A DNA stretch of 44,871 bases, taken from SIG480 sp045539475. GTDB lineage: Bacteria > Bacillota > Clostridia > Oscillospirales > JAAYXM01. Position 1 is the stretch's first letter. The number at the start of each line of letters is the position of its first letter. Positions 34,327 to 41,665 of this stretch are shown here, piece after piece. Position numbers and translations under genes: made by a program. The notes beneath the pieces are model-generated. The model ran no database searches, was not told the origin of the DNA, and worked only from the letters and a program-made list of their open reading frames with translations. The DNA lies in NCBI GenBank assembly GCA_045539475.1, contig JAZQFJ010000035.1, positions 1-44,871 of the forward strand, given 5' to 3'.

Positions 34327-34433
34327 TAGCGGGAGAAAAAGATGATGGTATCCTGCTATGAAGGAAACGAACTAATATTCTGCCGCGGAGCGGGAGAATG
34401 AACAAGATGATGGTATCCTGCGAAGCAGGAAAT
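34327..34433 (+). repeat. Imperfect tandem repeat upstream of phosphoglucomutase
   Basis: The 18-bp core AAGATGATGGTATCCTGC occurs at 34339-34356 and 34404-34421, each preceded by AGCGGGAGA. Copy 2 closes a hairpin (TCCTGC-GAA-GCAGGA); copy 1 has a decayed version (TCCT...AGGA). The region sits between rlmH and pgcA and is not convincingly coding. Confidence 0.65.
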
Positions 34434-34451
34434 AAAAAGGAGGAATACATA

Positions 34452-36155
34452 ATGGGTTACAGAGAAGAATATGAAAAATGGTTAAATTCAGGGGTGCTTA
34501 ATGAAGAAGAAACAGCAGAGCTTCTTGCAATAAAAGGAAACGATGCTGAAATTGAGGATCGCTTTTATGCGCCGCTGCAGTTTGGTACGGCAGGGCTTCG
34601 CGGTGTTCTCGGAATGGGAATAAACCGCATGAACGTATATACCGTGCGTCAGGCGACTCAGGGGCTTGCCGCTCTCATTTGCGGTATGGGCAAAAAGGTT
34701 ATGAAACGCGGTGTTGCGGTGTGTATGGACTGCCGCATCGGAAGCGATATTTTTGCGCGCGAGGCTGCGTGCGTGCTTGCGGCAAACGGAATTTCAGTTT
34801 ACCTTTTTGAATCTCTCCGCCCGACACCGGAGCTTTCATTTGCGGTGCGCGCAATGGAGTGCATTGCCGGTATCAACATAACCGCAAGCCATAACCCGAA
34901 GGAATACAACGGTTATAAGGCATACTGGGAGGACGGCGCACAGCTTCCGCCGAAGGAAGCGGATGTTGTGCTTGCTGAAATTGAAAAGACGGATATTTTC
35001 ACCGGCGTTAAAACCATGGATTATGACGAGGCGGTAAAGAGCGGGCTTATCACCGTAATCGGTGAGGAGGTTGACGAGGCGTTTATTGTCCACGCGCTTT
35101 CGTGTGCAATAAACCGAGAAGCACCGCGCGCCGTTGCTGATAATTTTAAAATCGTCTATACGCCGTTTCACGGCACGGGGTATAAGCTTGTTCCGGAAAT
35201 CCTTAATAGAATCGGACTTCGCAATGTTATAAGCGTTCCGGAGCAGAGCACGCCGGATGGGAATTTCCCGACGGTGAAGAGCCCGAACCCAGAAAACCGC
35301 GAGGGCTTCGCTCTTGCAATTGAGCTTGCAAAGCGCGAGAATATTGACCTCATTATCGGTACAGACCCCGATGCTGACCGCGTGGGTGTTGTTGTGAGAA
35401 ACGGCGAGGGAGAGTATGTAACAATAACCGGGAACCAAATGGGGGTTCTGCTTCTTGATTATATCATCGGCGCAAAGAAACGGTCGGGAACACTTTCAGA
35501 AAATGCATATGCAGTAAAGACGATTGTAACTACTGAAATGGCACGCCGCGTCTGCGAAGCAAACGGTGTGAAGATGCACGAAACATTTACGGGATTTAAA
35601 TTCATTGCCGAGCGTATTGAGCAGGAGGGAAGCGAAGGCTTCCTTCTCGGATACGAGGAGTCTTACGGTTATCTTATGGGCGATTTCTGCCGCGATAAGG
35701 ATGCTGTTACGGCAACTATGATGATTGCCGAGATGGCAGCATATTACAGAACCGAGGGCAAGAGCCTTTATGAGGCGATGATGGCGCTTTATGAAAAATA
35801 CGGCGCATATGCCGAGCGCACGGTCAACGTTGTTATGCCGGGTGTTTCAGGACTTGCGAAAATGCGTGAGCTTATGGAAAACCTTCGTAACAATCCTCCC
35901 TGTGAGCTTGCCGGAGGAAAGGTCAAGCGCGTGCGTGATTACCTTACGGGCAAGATAAACACCGGCGAGACGCTTCCGCTTTCAGGAAGCAATGTTCTGT
36001 ATTTTGAAATGGAGGACGGAACAAGCTTCATCATCCGTCCGTCCGGAACCGAGCCGAAGATAAAGGTGTATATCCTCGCATCGGGCAAAACTCTTGACGA
36101 AGCGAATGCGACGGCGGACTTCTATGCCTCCGCCGCAAACGACATAGCGAAATAG
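34452..36155 (+). CDS. pgcA: Phosphoglucomutase/phosphomannomutase (PgcA type)
   Basis: A 567-residue alpha-D-phosphohexomutase interconverting glucose-1-P and glucose-6-P (possibly mannose phosphates). Four family domains: phosphoserine loop ITASHNP with Ser146, metal-binding GTDPDADRVGV (~300-310), sugar-binding loop GYEESYGYL, and phosphate-binding RPSGTEPKIKVY near the C terminus. Length matches Gram-positive PgcA/YhxB (~570-580), which supplies glucose-1-P for wall glycolipids and polysaccharides. The start ATG 34452 has AAGGAGG 8 nt upstream; an upstream in-frame ATG at 34398 falls inside the repeat. Confidence 0.94.
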   Translation: MGYREEYEKWLNSGVLNEEETAELLAIKGNDAEIEDRFYAPLQFGTAGLRGVLGMGINRMNVYTVRQATQGLAALICGMGKKVMKRGVAVCMDCRIGSDIFAREAACVLAANGISVYLFESLRPTPELSFAVRAMECIAGINITASHNPKEYNGYKAYWEDGAQLPPKEADVVLAEIEKTDIFTGVKTMDYDEAVKSGLITVIGEEVDEAFIVHALSCAINREAPRAVADNFKIVYTPFHGTGYKLVPEILNRIGLRNVISVPEQSTPDGNFPTVKSPNPENREGFALAIELAKRENIDLIIGTDPDADRVGVVVRNGEGEYVTITGNQMGVLLLDYIIGAKKRSGTLSENAYAVKTIVTTEMARRVCEANGVKMHETFTGFKFIAERIEQEGSEGFLLGYEESYGYLMGDFCRDKDAVTATMMIAEMAAYYRTEGKSLYEAMMALYEKYGAYAERTVNVVMPGVSGLAKMRELMENLRNNPPCELAGGKVKRVRDYLTGKINTGETLPLSGSNVLYFEMEDGTSFIIRPSGTEPKIKVYILASGKTLDEANATADFYASAANDIAK

Positions 36156-36165
36156 TCCCCTTTGA

Positions 36166-36208
36166 ATATAACAATAGCTGCCGGAAAGCCCGGCAGCTAT
36201 TGTTATAT
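36166..36208. terminator. Strong bidirectional terminator, 19-bp perfect stem
   Basis: Arms at 36166-36184 and 36190-36208 are perfectly complementary (core AGCTGCCGG / CCGGCAGCT) around loop AAAGC. The A/T-rich outer stem supplies U-tracts in both directions between convergent pgcA and the SpoIIQ-like gene. Confidence 0.88.
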
Positions 36209-36213
36209 ATATC

Positions 36214-37005
36214 TTATTCTTCTCCGGCGGGATAGAGGGAGAGCGGGTCTATAGCCTTGCCGTTTTTTGTGACTTCAAGGTGAAGATGTGCAGGTTGCAT
36301 GCATTCCGCGAGTGCGGTGTTGCCTATTTTCGCAATCACATCACCGGACTTCAGCGGGTCACCGGATTTCAGCGTTATTCCGTCGGCAAGGTTTGCGTAA
36401 ACGCTCACCAGTCCGTCGGCGTGCTTTACAGTTATCGTGTTTCCCATCATACTGTCGGTCTCCACGCGTTCTACCGTGCCGTCTGCAATTACCCTGACGC
36501 TTGTTCCTTCTTCGGCTGCGATGTCAACACCTGCGTGGATGCGCCAGTCGCCCATCGTTTCGTTTTTCACAAGCTCGTCACCGGAAAAAGGCTCTGTTAT
36601 CGTGCCGTTCACCGCCATTGTAAAAACAGTGTCGGCTTTCTTTTCGGGAACGCTTACCGTTGGCACTGCCGGCTCTGCCTTTGGTACGGACGAGGCTTTT
36701 GCGCTGTCCTGTGTCTGTTTCTTCGGAACTATTGGTTCATCGGGAATCGGCTCCGGTTCGGGTGTAGCAGGCGCCGGAGGTTCGTCGGGAACAATCTCGT
36801 CTCCGGCCTCAAAATCATAGAGTGTTTCGTCCTCCAACGGGAAAGGGAGAGTTGCGGAGTTTGAAATATCGGTTGTTTCCTTTACTGTGTCTGCTGTGTC
36901 ATTGGCGAGATACATAACATAACCCGAAATTCCTATTGCACACATGCAAAGGAAGAGGATTATGTAAAATCCGCTGTGCGCGATTTTACTTGCAAATTTC
37001 TTCAT
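36214..37005 (-). CDS. SpoIIQ-like M23 (LytM) membrane peptidase
   Basis: A 263-residue protein with an N-terminal TM helix (~12-34), a Pro/Glu-rich linker (~60-110) and a LytM/M23 domain (~125-255). The zinc ligands are complete: HAGVD (H-x3-D) and HLHLEV (HxH), as in clostridial SpoIIQ, where the domain can be an active endopeptidase, whereas B. subtilis SpoIIQ lacks one His. SpoIIQ sits in the forespore membrane and forms a channel with SpoIIIAH. General M23 cell-wall hydrolases are an alternative, but size and topology favour SpoIIQ. ATG 37005 follows GGAGGTG at 9 nt. That SD lies inside a hairpin, next to a sigma-F-like promoter. Confidence 0.8.
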   Translation of the reverse strand: MKKFASKIAHSGFYIILFLCMCAIGISGYVMYLANDTADTVKETTDISNSATLPFPLEDETLYDFEAGDEIVPDEPPAPATPEPEPIPDEPIVPKKQTQDSAKASSVPKAEPAVPTVSVPEKKADTVFTMAVNGTITEPFSGDELVKNETMGDWRIHAGVDIAAEEGTSVRVIADGTVERVETDSMMGNTITVKHADGLVSVYANLADGITLKSGDPLKSGDVIAKIGNTALAECMQPAHLHLEVTKNGKAIDPLSLYPAGEE

Positions 37006-37009
37006 TTTT

Positions 37010-37049
37010 AAAAGCACCTCCGAGCATATTTTTGCCCGAAGGTGCTTTT
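37010..37049 (-). terminator. Hairpin after the acyl-CoA synthetase gene that buries the spoIIQ-like SD
   Basis: Arms 37049-37034 and 37025-37010 (minus strand) form a 16-bp stem with two G-U pairs around an 8-nt loop. The 3' arm contains GGAGGTG (37021-37015), the ribosome-binding site of the next gene. Read-through messages would therefore have this site paired. Confidence 0.75.
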
Positions 37050-37056
37050 GTTATTC
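37027..37056 (-). promoter_or_regulatory. Candidate sigma-F (or sigma-G) promoter for the SpoIIQ-like gene
   Basis: On the minus strand: GAATA (37056-37052), a 15-nt spacer, GGCAAAAATA (37036-37027). The -10 fits the B. subtilis forespore consensus GGnnAnAnTR fully; the -35 differs from GyATA at one base. It overlaps the hairpin, so messages from it would start near the SD. Confidence 0.55.
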
Positions 37057-37076
37057 AAAAAGACATAAAGTTGAAA

Positions 37077-39536
37077 TTATTTTTTGAGACCGAGAAGCCG
37101 GACAGACTCATCGCGCATTTTGTATTTGAGGATTTTTCCTGCGGCATTCATCGGGAATTCCTTGACGAACAGGAAATATCTCGGAACCTTGTGGCGTGCA
37201 ATTGAAGCATTGCCGAATTCGCGCATTTCGTTTTCGTCTGCCTCCTCGCCCTTGTGGAGAATAATCCATGCACAGCATTCCTCGCCGTAGCGCTCATCCG
37301 GAACACCGACAACCTGCACATCGCGGACCTTCGGATTTGTGAGGTAAAATTCCTCAATCTCACGCGGGTAAAGGTTTTCACCGCCGCGGATGATCATATC
37401 CTTAAGGCGACCTGTGACCTTGTAATATCCATCCGGTGTGCGGCAACAGATATCTCCGGAGTGAAGCCAGCCGTCTTTATCTATTGTCTGTGCCGTTGCA
37501 TTTGGCATTTTGTAATAGCCCTTCATTATGTTGAAGCCACGGGCAACGAACTCACCGCTTTCACCGTCCGGAAGCTCCTCTCCTGTTTCGGGGTCGATAA
37601 TTTTACATTCAACGCCGGGAAATGCGCTTCCGACGGTTTCAACACGGTGGTCAAGATCCTCGTTGACCTCGCCCATAGTACAACCGGGAGAAGCCTCGGT
37701 CTGACCGTAAACAGATATAATCTCACGCATGTTCATTTCAACTGATGCGCGCCGCATAAGGTCTGCCGGGCAATTTGCACCCGCCATAATACCGGTACGC
37801 ATATATGAAAAGTCGGTCTTTGCAAAATCTGCGTGGTTGAACATCGCAATAAACATCGTTGGAACGCCGTTAAAGCAGGTTATGTGCTCATCGTTTACAC
37901 AGGCAAGAGATGATTTCGGTGAGAAGTAAGGCATCGGGCAGAGTGTTCCGCCGTGTGTCATCATAGATGTCATAGAAAGAACCATTCCGAAGCAGTGGAA
38001 CATCGGTACCTGAATCATCATGCGGTCAGCAGTGGAAAGATCCATACGGTCGCCGATGGTTTTGCCGTTGTTTACGATGTTGCGGTGGGTGAGCATAACG
38101 CCCTTGGGAAAGCCCGTTGTACCGGAGGTATACTGCATATTACAAACGTCATCCGGACGGACGAGCGATGCTCTGCGGCGTATTTCTTCTTTGGGAATAA
38201 GAGATGAGCGCGAAAGCATCTGTTCCCAAGTAAGGCAACCGGGCATTGAGAAGCCGACGGTTACAACATTGCGCAAAAACGGAAGTTTTTTTGAGTAAAG
38301 CGCGTCTCCCGGCTTCATATCTTCAAGCTCGGGACAGAGCTTTTGTATAATTTCGCGATAGTTTATATCCTTGCAGTCCTCAATCATAACAAGCGTGTGT
38401 GTGTCTGACTGCTTTAAAAGATATTCAATTTCGCTTATTTTATATGCCGTGTTTACTGTTACAAGAACTGCACCGATTTTGGTTGTTGCCCAAAATGTGA
38501 TAAACCATGCGGGGATATTAGTTGCCCAGATTGCGACGTGGTCGCCCGCCTTTACGCCGAGAGAGATGAGCGCGGCGGCACATTCGTCAACATCGCGGCG
38601 GAATTCCGTATAGGTGCGCGTATAGTCGAGCGTTGTATATTTGAATGCATACTGGTCGGGGTATTTTTCAACCATTGTGTCAAGAACATCGGAAAATGTT
38701 GCGTCGATAACGTCATACTTTTTCCAGACATATGTTCCTGTTTTTGCCCGATTGTAGTATACCGTGTCATAGTCCTTTTTCTCGCGAGAGAGCTGAGCAA
38801 TATAATTTGCAAAGTGAGTGAGAACGATGTCCGCATCGTTGATTTCTTCATTCCATGCAACGGAAACAAAACCGTCGAAGTTGAGAGACGTAAGCGCATT
38901 AATAAATTCCTGAGTCGGAAGCTCACCTTCGCCGATAAGAACGGTCTTTCCGTCCTTCATATCGCCGAGACGTACATATTTTATATATGCACCGAGATTT
39001 TTGATAGTTGTCTCTGCGCTTTCTCCTGCACCGAAATACGTTTCGCGGATGTTCCACGATGCGCCGATTACGGCACTTGAGAAGAAGTTTATAACGTCAA
39101 TAACGTTTTCCGTGTTGGCAAGATACCCCGAGGTTTCGAGTAAAAGTTCAATACCTGTTTCTTCTGCGCGGGCTATCGCCGCGGAAAGCTTTTCAGAGAG
39201 CAGGGAGTTCTCCGTCTTTTCGGAAATGCGGACGATGACTCGCTCAACACCTGCATGAGCTGCCATATTTATATATTTAAGTATTTCGTCACCGGTGGCG
39301 TCGGAACCCTCTACCGGATGCGGGTACACGAGCGCTGAAACGGAAAGCGAACGGTTGTGAAGCTTGCGCTTTGCATCTGCAACGCGGTCACTGCGAAGCA
39401 CGCTGTCGTAGTGCTGCTTTCTTTCCTTTATCGCATCGTATATTTCAAAGCCCGAGAAGCCGTAGTCGTAAGCGTAGCGGCAGAGGTCGAGAAATGATGC
39501 GCGGTTTACGTTTTTTGTAGAGAATGTCAGCTTCAT
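37077..39536 (-). CDS. Fusion: sugar-isomerase-like TIM barrel + acyl-CoA synthetase (AMP-forming)
   Basis: An 819-residue protein. Residues 1-~255 match the xylose-isomerase-like/AP-endonuclease-2 barrel (sugar phosphate isomerase/epimerase), opening MKLTFSTKNV and with LLLETSGYL (Glu134). However, where the family usually has a DxxH ligand pair the text is GASWNIRETY, and the HxxD strand reads VRLGD, so metal binding looks impaired. Residues ~272-819 are a full adenylating ligase: A3 motif YTSGTTGFPKG (469-479), YGQTEASPGC, the hinge GRLKDMIIRGGENLYPREIEE, and catalytic Lys in AAGKILKYKMR. It should activate a carboxylic acid to its CoA thioester; chain length is unknown. It begins 2 nt after the LeuA-like stop with GAGGAGA as SD, so it shares the leucine T-box transcript. 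No internal start separates the two halves. Confidence 0.88.
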   Translation of the reverse strand: MKLTFSTKNVNRASFLDLCRYAYDYGFSGFEIYDAIKERKQHYDSVLRSDRVADAKRKLHNRSLSVSALVYPHPVEGSDATGDEILKYINMAAHAGVERVIVRISEKTENSLLSEKLSAAIARAEETGIELLLETSGYLANTENVIDVINFFSSAVIGASWNIRETYFGAGESAETTIKNLGAYIKYVRLGDMKDGKTVLIGEGELPTQEFINALTSLNFDGFVSVAWNEEINDADIVLTHFANYIAQLSREKKDYDTVYYNRAKTGTYVWKKYDVIDATFSDVLDTMVEKYPDQYAFKYTTLDYTRTYTEFRRDVDECAAALISLGVKAGDHVAIWATNIPAWFITFWATTKIGAVLVTVNTAYKISEIEYLLKQSDTHTLVMIEDCKDINYREIIQKLCPELEDMKPGDALYSKKLPFLRNVVTVGFSMPGCLTWEQMLSRSSLIPKEEIRRRASLVRPDDVCNMQYTSGTTGFPKGVMLTHRNIVNNGKTIGDRMDLSTADRMMIQVPMFHCFGMVLSMTSMMTHGGTLCPMPYFSPKSSLACVNDEHITCFNGVPTMFIAMFNHADFAKTDFSYMRTGIMAGANCPADLMRRASVEMNMREIISVYGQTEASPGCTMGEVNEDLDHRVETVGSAFPGVECKIIDPETGEELPDGESGEFVARGFNIMKGYYKMPNATAQTIDKDGWLHSGDICCRTPDGYYKVTGRLKDMIIRGGENLYPREIEEFYLTNPKVRDVQVVGVPDERYGEECCAWIILHKGEEADENEMREFGNASIARHKVPRYFLFVKEFPMNAAGKILKYKMRDESVRLLGLKK

Positions 39537-39538
39537 TG

Positions 39539-40924
39539 TTATCTCTCCTCAGCTACGATTTTATTCAGCGCATTGATGTAAGCGCGGACGCTTGCCGCAA
39601 CAATGTCTGTGGAAATTCCGTTACCGGAATAGAGCTTACCGCCAACGCGGAGCTTTACAAGCGCAGAACCGAGAGCTTCCTTACCTTCGGTAACAGCCTG
39701 AATCTGAAAATCGTCAAGCTCATAGTGGTAACCGATGCTCTGTTCAATTGCACGGAATACGGAGTCAATCGGACCGTCGCCTGTTGCTACGCCGCAAAGA
39801 GTTTCACCACCACAGCTAAGCGTGACCTGAGACATCGAGGCACCGAGGTTTGTGCAGTTTGTGGTGTAGCTTTCAAGGTGATAAGTGGATGGTGCCTGCA
39901 TTGCCGAGCTTGCAATAAGTGCCTCAAGCTCTTTTGCACCGATGGAACTCTTTTTTTCGCATACTGATGCAAGCGCACGATGAACATTTCCGTTATCCTC
40001 ATCGGATAAGTCATAGCCAAGAATGGAAGCTGCCTGAGCTACTTCCGAAATCGTGCTGTCAGCGTCGAGGACAATCTTTTTCTTTTCGCTGACAGAAGTA
40101 TTCTCATATGCTTCATGGTTTATTTTTGTGAGCATATCATCAATGCTCGCGTGAATTTTTGTGTTTTCAAGAGAAACCGATGCGCCGATTGCATCTCCGC
40201 GTGCGCTTATTGTATCGCAAAGCTCTCCCATAGAGAGTGCGCCTTTTCCCGCCATCGCGCATTTAAGACCGTCTGCCCCTGCTTTGATTGCAGCAACTGC
40301 ACAGGCAACTGCCATGCCGATTGCATCAGACACACAAACGTAAACAGGAATATTTACCGCCGATTTGATTTTCGCGGTAAGAGCTGCGATTTCATCGGGA
40401 AGCGATACGCCTGCATCATCACAAATGGTGATAATCCCTGCACCGTTTTCTTCTGCTGCACGGGCAGCAGTGATGAGAAAGTCCTCATCTGCACGGGTTG
40501 CGTCAAGCGCAACGAACTCAATGTCATTACAAAGCGCCTTTGCGGCTGAGGTGAGAGCTGCAATCTTTTCGAGCATCTTGTCTGATTTGACGTGATAGGA
40601 GTATTCCATCTGCACGGTGGATGTCGGAACCTCTATCTGGAGACGAGGGGAGACGGCATCCTTTACGCATTCCCATGCCTCGTTTACACTCTCAGCAGAA
40701 AAGCCCACAGGTATTGCAACCGTACTCTTTTTAACTGTGCTTGCAATTGTTTTATAAATAATAGTATCCTCGCGTACGCTGCTTATGGGAGCAAGCTCAA
40801 CAGCATCTGCACCCAGCGCATCAGAGGTTCCGGCAATAGCTGTTTTTTCGCGGAAGAGGAGCGAAACTTCGCGCTCTCCGGCAAGCTTTTTTAAGGTAAT
40901 GTCTGCAATGTTGATTTTCTTCAT
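39539..40924 (-). CDS. LeuA-like protein with intact leucine regulatory domain but degenerate catalytic barrel
   Basis: A 461-residue protein. Residues ~1-240 align with the 2-isopropylmalate synthase barrel (EFVALDATRADEDFL, IKAGADGLKC), yet key sites are lost. The opening DTTLRDGEQ reads ADITLKKLAGERE, the HCHND metal motif reads VCVSD (196-200), and GxGERxGN reads AGKGALS (225-231). Residues ~345-461 resemble the LeuA dimer/leucine-binding regulatory domain (LESYTTNCTNLGASMSQVTLSCGGE through SVRAYINAL). True LeuA condenses 2-oxoisovalerate with acetyl-CoA; this one probably cannot do so by the known mechanism. A Leu T-box precedes it, so it belongs to leucine physiology: a regulator, a scaffold, or an enzyme of changed chemistry. 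ATG 40924 has AAAGGGG upstream. The acyl-CoA synthetase fusion follows. Confidence 0.82.
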   Translation of the reverse strand: MKKINIADITLKKLAGEREVSLLFREKTAIAGTSDALGADAVELAPISSVREDTIIYKTIASTVKKSTVAIPVGFSAESVNEAWECVKDAVSPRLQIEVPTSTVQMEYSYHVKSDKMLEKIAALTSAAKALCNDIEFVALDATRADEDFLITAARAAEENGAGIITICDDAGVSLPDEIAALTAKIKSAVNIPVYVCVSDAIGMAVACAVAAIKAGADGLKCAMAGKGALSMGELCDTISARGDAIGASVSLENTKIHASIDDMLTKINHEAYENTSVSEKKKIVLDADSTISEVAQAASILGYDLSDEDNGNVHRALASVCEKKSSIGAKELEALIASSAMQAPSTYHLESYTTNCTNLGASMSQVTLSCGGETLCGVATGDGPIDSVFRAIEQSIGYHYELDDFQIQAVTEGKEALGSALVKLRVGGKLYSGNGISTDIVAASVRAYINALNKIVAEER

Positions 40925-40974
40925 CGTGAAAACCCCTTTCAAATATGAATCGTTTCGGGATAAGCAACAAAAAG

Positions 40975-41260
40975 CGCTTTCATCTCTTTGTTGACTTAAA
41001 GAGACGAAAGCGTTAAAATCTAAAATTAAAACCTTCCGCGGTACCACTCTTCTTCATCCTGTAAGGATGCCCTCAGATGCTGACACATCTTAACTCTGTT
41101 ACGGGAGTTCCCGTCCACCCCTACTCTAAAAAATTTCACGGCAGCCGCTCCGCGGTGAGTTCAGCAATTCTTTTCCGATGTCTTGCACCGACCGGCATCT
41201 CTCTGAAGGGCAAAAGAGCTTTGCTTAATATTCCGCATCATCGCGTTTAATATTTAATTG
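40975..41260 (-). ncRNA. T-box leader, leucine specifier (CUC)
   Basis: Read on the minus strand, the T-box core AGAGTGGTACCGCGG lies at 41050-41036. Stem I is recognisable: lower stem GCGG/CCGC, GCAA/TTGC and TCTTTT/AAAAGA helices, AGAGAG and GTGCAAGAC distal elements. The specifier loop TGAACTCA has CTC (41159-41157, Leu) followed by A. The terminator is a 15-bp stem with one G-U (41012-40998 with 40989-40975), loop AAGTCAAC, then CTTTTTG. Uncharged tRNA-Leu should favour read-through into the LeuA-like gene. Confidence 0.92.
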
Positions 41261-41266
41261 TGAAAT

Positions 41267-41295
41267 ATTATATCATTGAGATCTTCGTTTGTCAA
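41267..41295 (-). promoter_or_regulatory. Consensus sigma-A promoter of the T-box operon
   Basis: On the minus strand: TTGACA (41295-41290), a 17-nt spacer, TATAAT (41272-41267), a perfect match to consensus. Confidence 0.9.
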
Positions 41296-41367
41296 TAACT
41301 TTTTTGTTTTTTATGGATAATTTTTTCGAATAATCAAAACAGGTCTATAAATTTTTGCAAAAAACAG

Positions 41368-41396
41368 TTGCATTATGACATAAAGTGTGTTATTAT
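41368..41396 (+). promoter_or_regulatory. Sigma-A promoter of the glycine-riboswitch transcript
   Basis: TTGCAT (41368-41373), a 17-nt spacer, TATTAT (41391-41396). It diverges from the T-box promoter, with 72 bp between the two -35 boxes. Confidence 0.75.
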
Positions 41397-41424
41397 ATAT
41401 CCAATTGAATATTGCCCGATGAAA

Positions 41425-41580
41425 CTTTCAGAATCGGAAGAAACTGAAAGCGGAGGGGACTCCGGAGAATCTCTTAAATGAGTGCCGAAGGTGTAAGGCA
41501 GAAATTCTGCTGAATCTCTCAGGCAAAAGAACGGAGAAAACCATACAAATTCCACATCCTTGTATGCGTTTTTCGGAGTT
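41425..41580 (+). ncRNA. Glycine riboswitch with downstream terminator-like stem
   Basis: One clear glycine aptamer: P1 pairing CTCCG (41460-41464) with CGGAG (41532-41536), and the conserved GTGCCGAAGGTGTAAGGCA and CTCTCAGGCAAAAGAACGGAG. Upstream, CTTTCAG/CTGAAAG (41425-41450) forms a hairpin where a first aptamer would be in tandem forms. Downstream, CATACAA...TTGTATG followed by CGTTTTT (41542-41573) looks like the expression platform. It precedes an AGCS symporter. Confidence 0.93.
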
Positions 41581-41665
41581 GCTGCATTATTGCGGCATTT
41601 TTTATTGCCGGAAAACGCATTTTCTGTTTTTCGGTCCAAAATATAATTTTCAGGAGGAAAAAATC

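Noticed and set aside
34327..34433. CRISPR-like repeat
   Set aside because: Only two imperfect copies with one spacer and no cas genes in the window.
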